Shown here in pieces: positions 1-5,496 of a stretch of DNA of 7,501 nucleotides; position 1 is the stretch's first letter; each line of letters opens with the position of its first letter. Source of the DNA: an uncultured Burkholderiaceae bacterium (GTDB taxonomy: Bacteria; Pseudomonadota; Gammaproteobacteria; Burkholderiales; Burkholderiaceae_F); contig CALGWX010000051.1 of NCBI GenBank assembly GCA_937936215.1, positions 1 to 7,501 of the forward strand, given 5' to 3'. A model generated the notes under the pieces. That model did not search any database. It saw only the letters and a program-made list of their open reading frames with translations, and had not been told where the DNA came from. Made by a program: the position numbers and the translations under genes.

Positions 1-195
1 GAAGCCGACAGCCGCGCGCAGCAGCTCGCGGCCGCCGAGGCCGAGGTGCAGGCGGCGCTGCGCAAGCTCAAGAGCTTGCAGGCGCTGGCCGAGCGTCGGC
101 AGCTCGCCGCGCAGGCCGCGGCGACACGACAGGACCAGAAGCAAACTGACGAGATCGCGCGCGGGATGCGCGCCACGTTTTCGAGCCTAGGTTAG
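1..195 (+). CDS. fliJ: FliJ, flagellar export ATPase stalk/chaperone-escort protein (3' end only)
   Basis: Frame 1 is open from the window edge to TAG at 193-195, giving the last 64 residues. They are almost wholly helical and rich in Ala, Gln, Glu, Arg and Lys, with leucines at heptad-like spacing (for example LRKLKSLQALAERRQLAAQ), as expected of a long antiparallel coiled coil. FliJ is known to sit in the centre of the FliI hexamer, like the gamma subunit of F1-ATPase, and to hand export chaperones to the FlhA gate. FliJ is poorly conserved, so the name rests on this coiled-coil character plus position: directly before fliK, as in many fliFGHIJK clusters. The stop codon TAG forms the start of the fliK Shine-Dalgarno, so the two genes are tightly linked. 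The N-terminal part lies outside the window. Confidence 0.82.
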   Translation, partial: EADSRAQQLAAAEAEVQAALRKLKSLQALAERRQLAAQAAATRQDQKQTDEIARGMRATFSSLG

Positions 196-198
196 GAG
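194..198 (+). promoter_or_regulatory. fliK ribosome binding site overlapping the fliJ stop codon
   Basis: AGGAG at 194-198 lies six bases before the ATG at 205 and uses the last two bases of the fliJ TAG. It is a strong Shine-Dalgarno at normal spacing. It fixes the fliK start and suggests that ribosomes finishing fliJ can re-initiate on fliK. Confidence 0.75.
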
Positions 199-204
199 AA
201 AGGC

Positions 205-1671
205 ATGCCCGAGCTGGCAACCCATTCACTGCTCGTCGGGCCGGCGGCGATCGGGAGCGCCGGCGCAGCGGCTCGACCGCCCGCGACCGGAACCGACGCC
301 GGCGAGTCGGATTTCGGCGCCGCGTTTGCGGAAGCTGACGCCGCGTGGTTGACCGAGCCGGCGACAGGGCATCCCGGCGTGGCGAAAAAGAAAGGCACGG
401 CCAGCGCTGAGGCGGCCTTGCCGCAGCACACCGCTGGGAAGCCTGACGACGAATCGGCGCTGACGGCGCTCGCGGTCGTCCCGCCCGTCACTTTCGACGA
501 TCCGAAGCCGGATACTCCCGATGGCGCGATGGCCGTCGAGGCGGAACCCTTCACCGAACGGCTGGATCCACGCGGAGGTACCCGGGATCGGCGCACTGTC
601 ATTGCCGACCGGTCACTGTCCGGCGCATCTGCCAGTGCCCCTGGCAGTGGGCTGCCCCCGGCAGGCGGAACAGGCAGCGATACATCCGCCCACGGCAGCG
701 GCACGCAAGTCTCATCGCAGGGCAGAGTCGACATCAACGCCGCCTCGCCCGAATCCGCCACCGCAGCGCACGGAAAGACGGCCGCCGTTCTAGGCCTCGG
801 CGCCAGCACGAATCTTCAAGGCGGTCCGAGCACCTTGGCCGGCGATGGTGAAGCAGGCCTTCCAGCAACACTGATTCAGCCGCAGCGCGCCAACAGCGCC
901 GGTGAGGTTTCGGCCAAAGCACAACGGGGCGCTGCCCACAGCGCGCTGTCAGCTACGGCAAAAGCGGCCGGCCCGGCAGCCGGCCGCGGAGGCTCGGCGG
1001 GCGCGCGCGCCGTTGCGGACGGAACCGCAGCCTTGCCTGCCGCCACCACTACGCCGGCGTGGGCAGCCGCTGACCGGCCGAGCGAAATCTTCTCGCCCCG
1101 AATGGAGCGCCCGCTGACGTCCGGGCTGTTGCTGCCCAGCGCGCCCGGCGAGTCGACGCTGCCACAGACGGCATCGACGCCCACCCTGGCGGCTTTCGGC
1201 CTGTCGCCTTCGTCGGCCGCCCCCCTTCCCCAGCTCGCCGTCGCGGCCCCGGTGGGCAGCGCTGGCTTCGTCGAGGAGTTCACTCAGCGGGTGGCGATGA
1301 TGACCCGCGGCGGCGTACACCGCGCCGAAGTGTCGTTGACGCCGGCCGAACTTGGCCCCGTAGAGATCTCCATCGAGGTGCGCGGCGACGAGGCCACGCT
1401 GCTGTTCACCGCGCCGCATGCCGCAACCCGCGCCGCACTCGACGAAGCGCTGCCGCGCCTGCGCGAGATGCTGAACGCCCAAGGCTTGCACTTGGCCGAT
1501 GCCCGCGTCGGCACCCAGGCCGGCGGCGGCTCACGGCGCGACAGCGAGCGCCGGCCACAGGGTTTCGTCGCCGCAACCGACCGCGTTCAGGCAGCGCCGG
1601 CCGCTGCCGCGCCAGCGGCCGCCGCGAGCGCCAGGCCACGCACGGCACGCCTGATCGACGACATCGCCTAG
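205..1671 (+). CDS. fliK: FliK, flagellar hook-length control protein
   Basis: The product has 488 residues, somewhat longer than the roughly 375-405 of enteric FliK. Residues 1 to about 345 are low-complexity (Ala, Gly, Ser, Thr, Pro) with no recognisable fold, as in the ruler half of the family. Residues about 350-440 form the conserved C-terminal flagellar hook domain: a helix with EEFTQRVAMM, then LTPAELGPVEISIEVRGDEA (378-397) and a helix containing ALPRLREMLNAQGLHL. PAELGPVEI at 380-388 is the family hallmark. A Gln/Ala/Pro-rich tail follows (about 441-488). FliK is exported during hook growth, measures hook length and makes FlhB change specificity from hook to filament proteins. The start is set by AGGAG six bases upstream. 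The 3' end is followed by tandem hairpins, so this is probably the last gene of its transcript. Only the C-terminal domain supports the name directly. Confidence 0.95.
   Translation: MPELATHSLLVGPAAIGSAGAAARPPATGTDAGESDFGAAFAEADAAWLTEPATGHPGVAKKKGTASAEAALPQHTAGKPDDESALTALAVVPPVTFDDPKPDTPDGAMAVEAEPFTERLDPRGGTRDRRTVIADRSLSGASASAPGSGLPPAGGTGSDTSAHGSGTQVSSQGRVDINAASPESATAAHGKTAAVLGLGASTNLQGGPSTLAGDGEAGLPATLIQPQRANSAGEVSAKAQRGAAHSALSATAKAAGPAAGRGGSAGARAVADGTAALPAATTTPAWAAADRPSEIFSPRMERPLTSGLLLPSAPGESTLPQTASTPTLAAFGLSPSSAAPLPQLAVAAPVGSAGFVEEFTQRVAMMTRGGVHRAEVSLTPAELGPVEISIEVRGDEATLLFTAPHAATRAALDEALPRLREMLNAQGLHLADARVGTQAGGGSRRDSERRPQGFVAATDRVQAAPAAAAPAAAASARPRTARLIDDIA
964..987 (+). other. Perfect 9-bp all-GC stem-loop inside fliK
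   Basis: GCGGCCGGC at 964-972 is exactly complementary to GCCGGCCGC at 979-987, with a six-base loop CCGGCA. It lies in the low-complexity half of fliK where the protein is mostly Ala and Gly, so GCC/GGC codons may create it by chance. It has no T-run and so is not an intrinsic terminator. It could slow ribosomes or polymerase, but nothing in the sequence proves a role. Confidence 0.4.
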
Positions 1672-1681
1672 CGCGATCTCC

Positions 1682-1727
1682 GCGGGCCTGCGCCCCGCAG
1701 GAAACGGGCCGGTTTGTCGGCCGTTTT
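1682..1727 (+). terminator. Tandem hairpins after fliK; the second is terminator-like
   Basis: Two hairpins follow the fliK stop. The first pairs CCTGCG (1687-1692) with CGCAGG (1696-1701) across a CCC loop, and GCGGG/CCCGC is an alternative pairing. The second pairs AAACGG-CCG (1702-1711, bulged G) with CGGCCGTTT (1718-1726) around GTTTGT and runs into four T residues (1724-1727). Three of those T are part of the stem, so the free U-tract is short and termination is probably partial. Position supports a boundary between a fliJK transcript and a fliL-R transcript, the split known in enteric bacteria. Confidence 0.5.
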
Positions 1728-1745
1728 CACCGGATCAGCGACCCT

Positions 1746-1772
1746 TAAGCGATCGAATAATCCTGTCGATAG
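1746..1772 (+). promoter_or_regulatory. Candidate FliA (sigma-28)-like promoter before fliL
   Basis: TAAGCGAT (1746-1753), an 11-base spacer and GTCGATAG (1765-1772) resemble the flagellar sigma-28 pattern TAAAGTTT-N11-GCCGATAA. The -10 matches six of eight bases and the spacing is right, but the -35 matches only four of eight. It falls in the one AT-richer stretch of this gap, after the terminator-like hairpin. A sigma-70 promoter in the same AT-rich stretch is an alternative. Both the factor used and promoter activity are inference. Confidence 0.35.
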
Positions 1773-1791
1773 GCGTCGCCCCCGCGACGCC
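1772..1791 (+). other. Perfect 8-bp inverted repeat in the fliL leader
   Basis: GGCGTCGC (1772-1779) and GCGACGCC (1784-1791) are exact reverse complements separated by CCCC. The repeat starts at the last base of the candidate -10 element and ends 10 bases before the fliL Shine-Dalgarno. It could be an operator, an mRNA structure limiting fliL translation, or a remnant of upstream transcription. If the transcript starts near 1778, the left arm would not be transcribed whole, which favours a DNA-level role or a promoter further upstream. Confidence 0.4.
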
Positions 1792-1801
1792 GCGCTCGAA
1801 C

Positions 1802-1805
1802 GGAG
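1802..1805 (+). promoter_or_regulatory. fliL ribosome binding site that decides the start
   Basis: GGAG at 1802-1805 is eight bases before ATG 1814. An in-frame GTG at 1805 overlaps this same GGAG and has no other site upstream, so ATG 1814 is preferred. Confidence 0.6.
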
Positions 1806-1813
1806 TGTCCCTG

Positions 1814-2332
1814 ATGGCAGGCAATCGCGCCGAAGCGGCCGCGGCGGCCAACGGCACGGAATCCGATGCCAGCAAGCCCCGCGGCAAGAAGAAGCTCGTC
1901 CTCCTGATTGCCATCGGCGTGGTGCTCCTCGCCGCCGGCGGCGGCGCTGGCGCGTACTTCGTCTTCGGTCGCAAGGCCGAAGACGGCCAGTCCGAGGTCC
2001 GCGCCACGCCCAAGAAGGCGCCTGTTTTCGTCGATCTCGAGACCTTCACCGTCAACCTGCACGAACCCGACGATGACCGCTTCCTTCAGGTCAAGCTGGT
2101 GCTGGAACTGAAGGACGCGAAAAGCGGCGACCACCTGAAGAACCTGATGCCGGCCGTGCGCAACGAGGTCCTGCTGCTGCTCGGCTCCAAGCGTGCCCAG
2201 GATCTTGCCGGGCGCGAGGGCAAGCAGCAGCTGGCACAGCAGATCGTCGCCGCGGCCAACAAGGCGCTGGCCGGGACCCCGGCCGACGGGGCCGTGGAAA
2301 ACGTCAACTTCACGCACCTGATCGTCCAATGA
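1814..2332 (+). CDS. fliL: FliL, flagellar basal-body-associated protein
   Basis: The product has 172 residues, the usual FliL size. A charged cytoplasmic N-terminus (KPRGKKK near 21-27) precedes one membrane segment at about 28-51, then a small-residue linker and a periplasmic domain of about 120 residues. That domain contains the family pattern VFVDLETFTVNLHEPDDDRFLQ, the conserved helix with RNEVLLLLGSK, and the ending FTHLIVQ, close to the usual FTNFIVQ. FliL is a single-pass protein that forms a stomatin/SPFH-like ring around stators and supports motor torque or swarming. The start at ATG 1814 rests on GGAG at 1802; a GTG nine bases upstream is the alternative. It appears to open the second flagellar transcript. 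Its TGA (2330-2332) overlaps an ATG in the TGATG arrangement, which begins a small frame leading to fliM. Confidence 0.95.
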   Translation: MAGNRAEAAAAANGTESDASKPRGKKKLVLLIAIGVVLLAAGGGAGAYFVFGRKAEDGQSEVRATPKKAPVFVDLETFTVNLHEPDDDRFLQVKLVLELKDAKSGDHLKNLMPAVRNEVLLLLGSKRAQDLAGREGKQQLAQQIVAAANKALAGTPADGAVENVNFTHLIVQ

Positions 2333-2433
2333 TGCGCCGCGAAGGACCGCATTCGGCCGCTGCCGCTCGGCGCCTTGGCCGCTGCCGCGTCGGCCGCCCG
2401 GCGACCACGTCACGCTGCCTTCCCCATGGCTGA
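2332..2433 (+). CDS. Putative 33-codon bridging ORF between fliL and fliM (speculative)
   Basis: An ATG at 2332-2334 shares its A with the fliL TGA (TGATG). The frame stays open for 33 codons and stops with TGA at 2431-2433, just after the fliM ATG at 2426, so it overlaps fliM by eight bases. The peptide would be Arg-rich (eight Arg) with an AAAA run and two Cys, and it resembles no family I know. Stop and start overlap at both ends, and fliM lacks a Shine-Dalgarno, so ribosomes might be passed from fliL to fliM through this frame. Open frames of this length are common by chance at this GC content, so it may not be a gene. Confidence 0.25.
   Translation: MRREGPHSAAAARRLGRCRVGRPATTSRCLPHG
2355..2394. 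repeat. Imperfect direct repeat in the fliL-fliM gap
   Basis: GGCCGCTGCCGCTCGGC (2355-2371) recurs as GGCCGCTGCCGCGTCGGC (2377-2394), with one inserted base and a start-to-start distance of 22. The first twelve bases are identical. It looks like a small tandem duplication in the 93-base spacer. No function is evident. Confidence 0.5.
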
Positions 2434-3433
2434 GCCGCTGGTCTCGCCCGACGAGGTCGACGCGCTGCTCGACGGCGTGGGCACGCCGTCGCCGCGCCCC
2501 GAGCGCGGTCCCGCCGATGGAGGTGTCCGCGACTTCGATTTGACCAGCCAGGCGCGCGTCTTGCGCGGCTGCCTGCCGACGCTCGATCGCGTCAGCGAGC
2601 GCTTCGCCCATGACCTGCGCGGCGGCCTGTTCAATCTCGTGCGCCGCAGTCCGGAGGTCGGCGCGAGAGCGGTTCGCGAGTCGAGATACGCGGAGTTCCT
2701 CGACGGCCTCGCGCTGCCGGCCAGCCTGAACGTGATCGCGCTGGCGCCGCTGCGCGGCACGGGGCTCCTCGTGCTCGACGCCAACCTGGTACTCGGCATC
2801 GTCGACATCCTGTTCGGCGGCAGTGGCAGGCTGCTCCCCAAGCTGGAGGGCCGCGCCTTCTCGCCGGCGGAGACCCGCATCATCCGGCGGCTCATCGACC
2901 TCGTGCTCGCCGACTACGCCAAGGCGTGGGAGCCGCTGTACCGCATCGCCTTCTCCTGGCAACGGGCTGAGATGCACCGGCAGTTCGCCGACATCGCCGC
3001 GCCGGAGGACCGGGTAGTGGTCGCCGCATTCGACGTCGGCTTCGGCGAGGCCGGCGGCGCGATCCACATCTGCCTGCCTTACGCGTCGCTGGACCCGATC
3101 CGCGACGTCCTGTCCTCGCCGCTGCCGGCAGACAGCCCGCAGGCCGACCGCGACTGGCTGTGGCAGCTCACCGAGCAGGTGCAATCGGCGGACGTCGAGG
3201 TGACGGCCGAGCTGGCGCACAAGCGGATCACCATCCGTCAACTGCTGAAGCTGAAGGTCGGCGACATCATCGACCTGCCAGTGCCGGACCTGATCACCGC
3301 CCACATCGGCGGCCTGCCGGTGATCGACTGCCGCTTCGGCACCATCAACGGCCGCGCCGCGATCCGCGTCGAGCGCGTCCGCAAGTACTCGCAGTTCGGC
3401 GAGCAGCTCCGGCCCAAGAGCGACGATCACTGA
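2426..3433 (+). CDS. fliM: FliM, flagellar motor switch protein
   Basis: The product has 335 residues, the normal FliM length. Residues 5-15 (LVSPDEVDALL) are the N-terminal CheY-P docking motif, equivalent to LSQDEIDALL. The middle CheC-like domain spans about 35-230 and carries LFGGSGR; the GGSG at 131-134 is the GGXG loop known for FliG and ring contacts. The C-terminal SpoA-type domain, about 250-325, has KLKVGDIIDLPVPDLITAHI and the conserved end RVERV. FliM links FliG to FliN in the C ring and reverses rotation when CheY-P binds. ATG 2426 is chosen because the docking motif follows immediately. The frame is open back to the fliL stop and offers a TTG at 2375, but that extension is Ala/Arg-rich filler. 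No Shine-Dalgarno precedes 2426, so translational coupling to upstream genes is likely. The docking motif implies a functional chemotaxis pathway elsewhere. Confidence 0.97.
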   Translation: MAEPLVSPDEVDALLDGVGTPSPRPERGPADGGVRDFDLTSQARVLRGCLPTLDRVSERFAHDLRGGLFNLVRRSPEVGARAVRESRYAEFLDGLALPASLNVIALAPLRGTGLLVLDANLVLGIVDILFGGSGRLLPKLEGRAFSPAETRIIRRLIDLVLADYAKAWEPLYRIAFSWQRAEMHRQFADIAAPEDRVVVAAFDVGFGEAGGAIHICLPYASLDPIRDVLSSPLPADSPQADRDWLWQLTEQVQSADVEVTAELAHKRITIRQLLKLKVGDIIDLPVPDLITAHIGGLPVIDCRFGTINGRAAIRVERVRKYSQFGEQLRPKSDDH

Positions 3434-3448
3434 CCCCGCAAGACTCGC

Positions 3449-3452
3449 AGGA
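3449..3452 (+). promoter_or_regulatory. fliN ribosome binding site
   Basis: AGGA at 3449-3452 is five bases before the fliN ATG at 3458, in the 24-base spacer after the fliM stop. It gives fliN its own initiation site, unlike fliM. Confidence 0.5.
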
Positions 3453-3457
3453 CACCC

Positions 3458-3859
3458 ATGAGCGACCACACGCACTCCGCAGCCGACGACGCCTGGGCCG
3501 CGCTCAGCGAGCGGCAGCCCAACGGCGCCGTCGAGACGCCCGCGCAGGCCAGCAGCATCTTCCAGCGGCTGTCGCCTGGCGCCAGCGACGAGGGGCCGCA
3601 GGACCTCGACCTCATCCTCGACATCCCGGTGACGCTGTCGGTCGAGCTGGGCCGGACCCGCATCCCGATCAAGAAGGTGCTGCAGCTGGCGCAGGGCACG
3701 GTGATCGAGTTGGACGCTCCGGCCGGCGAGCCGATGGACGTGCTGGTCAACGGCTGCCTGATCGCGCAGGGCGACGTCGTCGTCGTCAACGACCGCTTCG
3801 GCATTCGCCTGACCGACATCGTCACGCCCGGCGAGCGCATGCACCGCTTGAGCAAGTGA
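3458..3859 (+). CDS. fliN: FliN, flagellar motor switch protein
   Basis: The product has 133 residues, close to the family norm of about 137. Residues 1-46 are a variable polar N-terminus. Residues about 47-130 are the SpoA/FliN domain: LDLILDIPVTLSVELGRTRI, IKKVLQLAQGTVIELD, VLVNGCLIAQGDVVVV, then VNDRFGIRLTDIV, the hallmark near 110-122. FliN forms the bottom of the C ring with FliM, contributes to the switch and docks FliH and the export ATPase complex. AGGA five bases upstream supports the start. It lies 24 bases after fliM. Its TGA (3857-3859) overlaps a GTG in the fliO frame (GTGA), pointing to translational coupling with fliO. No key region is missing. Confidence 0.97.
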   Translation: MSDHTHSAADDAWAALSERQPNGAVETPAQASSIFQRLSPGASDEGPQDLDLILDIPVTLSVELGRTRIPIKKVLQLAQGTVIELDAPAGEPMDVLVNGCLIAQGDVVVVNDRFGIRLTDIVTPGERMHRLSK

Positions 3860-3890
3860 GCACCGCCATGCAGGGTGGCCAAGGCGGCTC

Positions 3891-3897
3891 GAAGGTG
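3891..3897 (+). promoter_or_regulatory. Shine-Dalgarno favouring the third possible fliO start
   Basis: GAAGGTG at 3891-3897 lies immediately upstream of ATG 3901 and is the best match to the anti-Shine-Dalgarno among the three possible fliO starts (GTG 3856, ATG 3868, ATG 3901). Confidence 0.4.
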
Positions 3898-3900
3898 CGA

Positions 3901-4353
3901 ATGCCCCGGCGGCCAACCCCCGTGGCGCGCCACGCGCGGCGCGTGGCCTGGGGCGCCACCGCACTTGCGGCGCTGGCCGCGCCCGGCGCGGCGCTGGCGC
4001 AGGCGCCCGCACCCGCTGGGCCTTCGGTGCTGCCAATGCTGCTCGCCCTCGGGTTGGTGCTGGCGCTCATCCCCGCGCTGCTGTGGCTGCTGCGCCGGTT
4101 CGGCAATGGATCGCCGACGGCACCGGCAGCGGCGGCGCTGAAGGTAGTGACGCAACTGCCGCTCGGCCCGCGCGAGCGGCTCGTCGTCGTCGATGCCGGC
4201 GGCCGCTGGATCCTGCTCGGCGTGACCGCCGGGGCGATCAGCCGTGTCGCCACGTTGCCCCGGCCCTCGGGTGGCGCCGACGCCGCGGCCGACGCCGAGT
4301 CGGCGGTGCTCACGTTCCGCCAGCTGATGCGGCAGGTGGCAGCCAGCCGATGA
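3901..4353 (+). CDS. fliO: FliO, flagellar export gate assembly protein
   Basis: From ATG 3901 the product has 150 residues. A basic N-terminus and hydrophobic stretch at about 16-33 ending GAALAQ look like a signal peptide. A second hydrophobic segment at about 42-63 (VLPMLLALGLVLALIPALLW) is followed by basic residues. The small cytoplasmic FliO domain is at about 80-120, with LKVVTQLPLGPRERLVVVD and GGRWILLGVTAGAI; GPRERLVVV and WILLGVT are typical of the family. FliO stabilises FliP and promotes assembly of the FliP/R core. The start is uncertain: GTG 3856 overlaps the fliN stop as GTGA (165 residues) and ATG 3868 gives 161. ATG 3901 has the best ribosome site and gives the most usual signal peptide. 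The end overlaps fliP as ATGA, so the two are translationally coupled. Confidence 0.9.
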   Translation: MPRRPTPVARHARRVAWGATALAALAAPGAALAQAPAPAGPSVLPMLLALGLVLALIPALLWLLRRFGNGSPTAPAAAALKVVTQLPLGPRERLVVVDAGGRWILLGVTAGAISRVATLPRPSGGADAAADAESAVLTFRQLMRQVAASR

Positions 4354-5096
4354 ACCGGGCGGCGACCTGCCTGCTCGCCCTGCTGGCCGTGCTCGCGGTC
4401 GAGCCCGCGCTCGCACAGCAAAGCCCGATCCAGATCACGTCGGCGCCTGCGCCGGGCGGCGGCACCGCCTACTCGGTGCCGGTGCAGACGCTGCTGTTCT
4501 TCACGCTGCTCACCTTCCTGCCGGCCGTGCTGCTGATGATGACCGCGTTCACCCGCATCGTCATCGTGCTGTCGCTGCTGCGGATGGCGTTGGGCACGCA
4601 GACCACGCCGCCCAATCAGGTGCTGATCGGCCTGGCGCTGTTCCTGACGCTGTTCGTGATGGGGCCGACGTTCGACCGCATCCACGAGGCCGCCTATGTG
4701 CCGTACAGCGCGCAGCAGATCAACTTCGAGCAGGCGGTCGCCGCCGGCGCCGAGCCGCTGCGGGGGTTCATGCTGAAGCACACGCGGAGCAGCGACCTCG
4801 AGCTGTTCACCCGCATGGCGCGGGTCGAGACGGTCGATGCCGCCGAGCAGCTGCCGCTGCGGGTCGTCATCCCGGCCTTCGTCACCAGCGAGCTGAAGAC
4901 CGCCTTTCAGATCGGCTTCATGGTGTTCCTGCCCTTCCTGATCATCGACCTGGTGGTGGCCAGCGTGCTGATGTCGATGGGCATGATGATGCTGTCGCCG
5001 GTGCTGATCGCCCTGCCTTTCAAGCTGATGCTGTTCGTGCTCGCCGACGGCTGGAACCTGCTGATCGGCTCGCTGGTCGCCTCATTTCAGGTGTAG
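4350..5096 (+). CDS. fliP: FliP, flagellar type III export gate protein
   Basis: The product has 248 residues, the usual FliP length. It begins with a cleavable-type signal peptide (residues 1 to about 23, ending ALAQQ), a known FliP feature. Then come the membrane region with VLLMMTAFTRIVIVLSLLRM (60-79) and LGTQTTPPNQVLIGLALFLT (81-100), a periplasmic stretch of about 100-170, and the conserved LPLRVVIPAFVTSELKTAFQ (168-187) with FLPFLIIDLVVASVLMSMGM (202-221). The methionine-rich MSMGMMML at 218-225 corresponds to the methionine gasket that seals the pore in known gates. Five FliP subunits with FliR and FliQ form the helical export channel in the inner membrane. The ATG overlaps the fliO stop (ATGA), and no independent Shine-Dalgarno is clear. 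All hallmark segments are present. Confidence 0.98.
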   Translation: MNRAATCLLALLAVLAVEPALAQQSPIQITSAPAPGGGTAYSVPVQTLLFFTLLTFLPAVLLMMTAFTRIVIVLSLLRMALGTQTTPPNQVLIGLALFLTLFVMGPTFDRIHEAAYVPYSAQQINFEQAVAAGAEPLRGFMLKHTRSSDLELFTRMARVETVDAAEQLPLRVVIPAFVTSELKTAFQIGFMVFLPFLIIDLVVASVLMSMGMMMLSPVLIALPFKLMLFVLADGWNLLIGSLVASFQV

Positions 5097-5169
5097 GCCG
5101 CCCTGCCGGTCGATCGCCGCCGCCACGCCGCCCTTGCTCCTCCCATCCCTCACTGACCCCAAAAATCGC

Positions 5170-5439
5170 ATGGACCCGCAAAGCGTCATCACCCTCGGCC
5201 AGCAGGCGCTGTACGTGCTGCTGATGCTGGCCATGCCGCTGCTGGCCGCCGCGCTGATCGTCGGCCTGGCGGTGTCGATCCTGCAGGCGGCGACACAGAT
5301 CAACGAGATGACGCTGTCGTTCATCCCGAAGTTGTTGGCGATGATCGCCGCGCTGGTCGTCGCCGGCCCGTGGATGGTCACGGTGTTCGTCGACTATGTG
5401 CGCCGGCTGTTCGAGTCGATCCCGACCGCGATCGGCTGA
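5170..5439 (+). CDS. fliQ: FliQ, flagellar type III export gate protein
   Basis: The product has 89 residues, exactly the usual FliQ size. Two hydrophobic helices (about 14-37 and 53-77) flank the conserved loop LQAATQINEMTLSFIPKLLA (38-57), which is diagnostic for FliQ and its virulence type III homologues. Four FliQ hairpins wrap the FliP/FliR core of the gate. ATG 5170 is chosen because family members begin with a short Met-x-Pro-Gln-x-Val segment. A TTG at 5134 in the same frame would add 12 unconserved residues. The 73-base gap after fliP is C-rich with a pyrimidine tract at about 5127-5160 and no evident Shine-Dalgarno before the ATG, so the initiation signal is weak. Confidence 0.97.
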   Translation: MDPQSVITLGQQALYVLLMLAMPLLAAALIVGLAVSILQAATQINEMTLSFIPKLLAMIAALVVAGPWMVTVFVDYVRRLFESIPTAIG

Positions 5440-5496
5440 CCGCCGCCCGCGGGTGGCACCCGGCCGCCGGCACCCGCCGTTGCACGGAACACCCTC

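Noticed and set aside
2375..2425. TTG at 2375 as the fliM start
   Set aside because: It would add 17 Ala/Arg-rich residues encoded partly by the local repeat. The conserved CheY-binding N-terminus begins right after ATG 2426.
3160..3900. The fliO frame remains open far upstream through the end of fliM and all of fliN
   Set aside because: The upstream part is Arg/Pro/His-rich nonsense overlapping conserved FliM and FliN. Only the part after about 3901 looks like FliO.
1745..4036. A 763-residue open frame on the minus strand opposite fliL, fliM and fliN
   Set aside because: It is a shadow of high-GC coding DNA: extreme Arg/Ala/Asp/Gln/Gly composition, no recognisable domain, and the + strand encodes complete conserved flagellar proteins over the same bases.
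5134..5169. TTG at 5134 as the fliQ start
   Set aside because: FliQ proteins are about 89 residues and begin at the position of ATG 5170. The extension is unconserved and comes from a pyrimidine-rich spacer.
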